From Clostridia bacterium (GTDB taxonomy: Bacteria > Bacillota_A > Clostridia > Oscillospirales > CAG-272), in assembly GCA_017529175.1 (NCBI GenBank), contig JAFXNX010000229.1, positions 1-5,506 on the forward strand: a DNA stretch of 5,506 nt, read 5' to 3'. Each line of letters begins with the position of its first letter. Position 1 is the stretch's first letter. A model generated the notes under the pieces. That model was not told the origin of the DNA. It saw only the letters and a list, made by a program, of their open reading frames with translations, and searched no databases. A program made the position numbers and the translations under genes. This document shows, piece after piece, positions 5,358 through 5,506 of this stretch.

Positions 5358-5386
5358 ATTATATCAAATTTTGCGTTTATGTTCAA
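5358..5386 (-). promoter_or_regulatory. Consensus extended -10 promoter of the minus-strand four-gene cluster
   Basis: On the minus strand, TTGAAC (5386-5381) and TATAAT (5363-5358) are separated by exactly 17 nt, with a TGA extension just upstream of the -10. Transcription should begin near 5351-5350, leaving a ~23-nt leader that holds only the Shine-Dalgarno sequence. No operator-like repeat or riboswitch fits in so short a leader, so expression looks constitutive unless control lies upstream. Confidence 0.88.
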
Positions 5387-5506
5387 TAGCAATAACGCGG
5401 ATTATCAAATCTTTTAACACATGTACGTTTGTCAATGATGTGAGACCAAGAAATCAAAAAAATAATAGATAACATGAAAGAAAGGGAACGCCCTGCGGGA
5501 GAGTGA
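5387..5506. other. AT-rich intergenic stretch at the window end, no feature identified
   Basis: The 120 nt beyond the promoter hold no credible gene, RNA or terminator. A TTGACA on the minus strand (5435-5430) has no -10 at a usable distance. The only small frame (ATG 5474 to TGA 5506, 10 codons) has no ribosome binding site. The gene upstream of the cluster lies outside the window. Confidence 0.5.

Noticed and set aside
5430..5435. Minus-strand TTGACA as an additional promoter
   Set aside because: No -10-like hexamer lies 15-19 nt downstream; the GATAAT that follows is about 23 nt away.
5474..5506. Tiny plus-strand frame MKEREPAGE-like (10 codons) at the window end
   Set aside because: No Shine-Dalgarno or promoter precedes it, and such a short frame is expected by chance.

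Overview
The window looks like a piece of a Bacillota chromosome, most likely an uncultured gut-type Clostridia (Oscillospiraceae-like). The signs are strong GGAGG-type ribosome binding sites, sigma-A-like promoters, a tRNA gene with encoded CCA, many small MKK-type exported proteins and lipoproteins, a family 2 glycoside hydrolase and a CapA-family lipoprotein. The taxonomy is inferred from style, not from a marker gene.

Left part (1-1775, plus strand). The window opens inside the last ~123 codons of a glycoside hydrolase family 2 enzyme. After a ~135 nt gap with an extended -10 box and an unusual leader comes a 401-residue secreted protein. It combines a ricin-type beta-trefoil-like region with a C-terminal M23 (LytM-type) metallopeptidase domain. 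A strong hairpin terminator closes this unit.

Middle part (1776-2131). A near-consensus promoter drives tRNA-Thr(CGT). A bidirectional A7/T7 terminator follows; the palindrome around it runs back into the tRNA 3' end, giving a perfect 24-bp stem. Between this and the convergent minus-strand operon lies a dense array of about seven short hairpins with different stems. They are separated by a constant GTGATG / CATCAC spacer, and the orientation flips in the middle. This is the most unusual non-coding structure here.

Right part (2128-5386, minus strand). One tight four-gene cluster runs right to left from a consensus extended -10 promoter at 5358-5386. The genes are a membrane-anchored 187-aa protein of unknown function, a CapA/PGA_cap-family lipoprotein (423 aa), an unrecognised 322-aa lipoprotein, and a 110-aa zinc-ribbon protein with a DUF2007-like C-terminus. 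Gaps are 1, 35 and 26 nt with a Shine-Dalgarno site before each gene, so they are probably co-transcribed. The first three act at the outer face of the membrane and the last is cytoplasmic. No PgsB/PgsC-type polymer synthase is present, so the CapA protein should not be read as proof of poly-gamma-glutamate capsule synthesis. The last ~120 nt (5387-5506) is non-coding as far as I can see.
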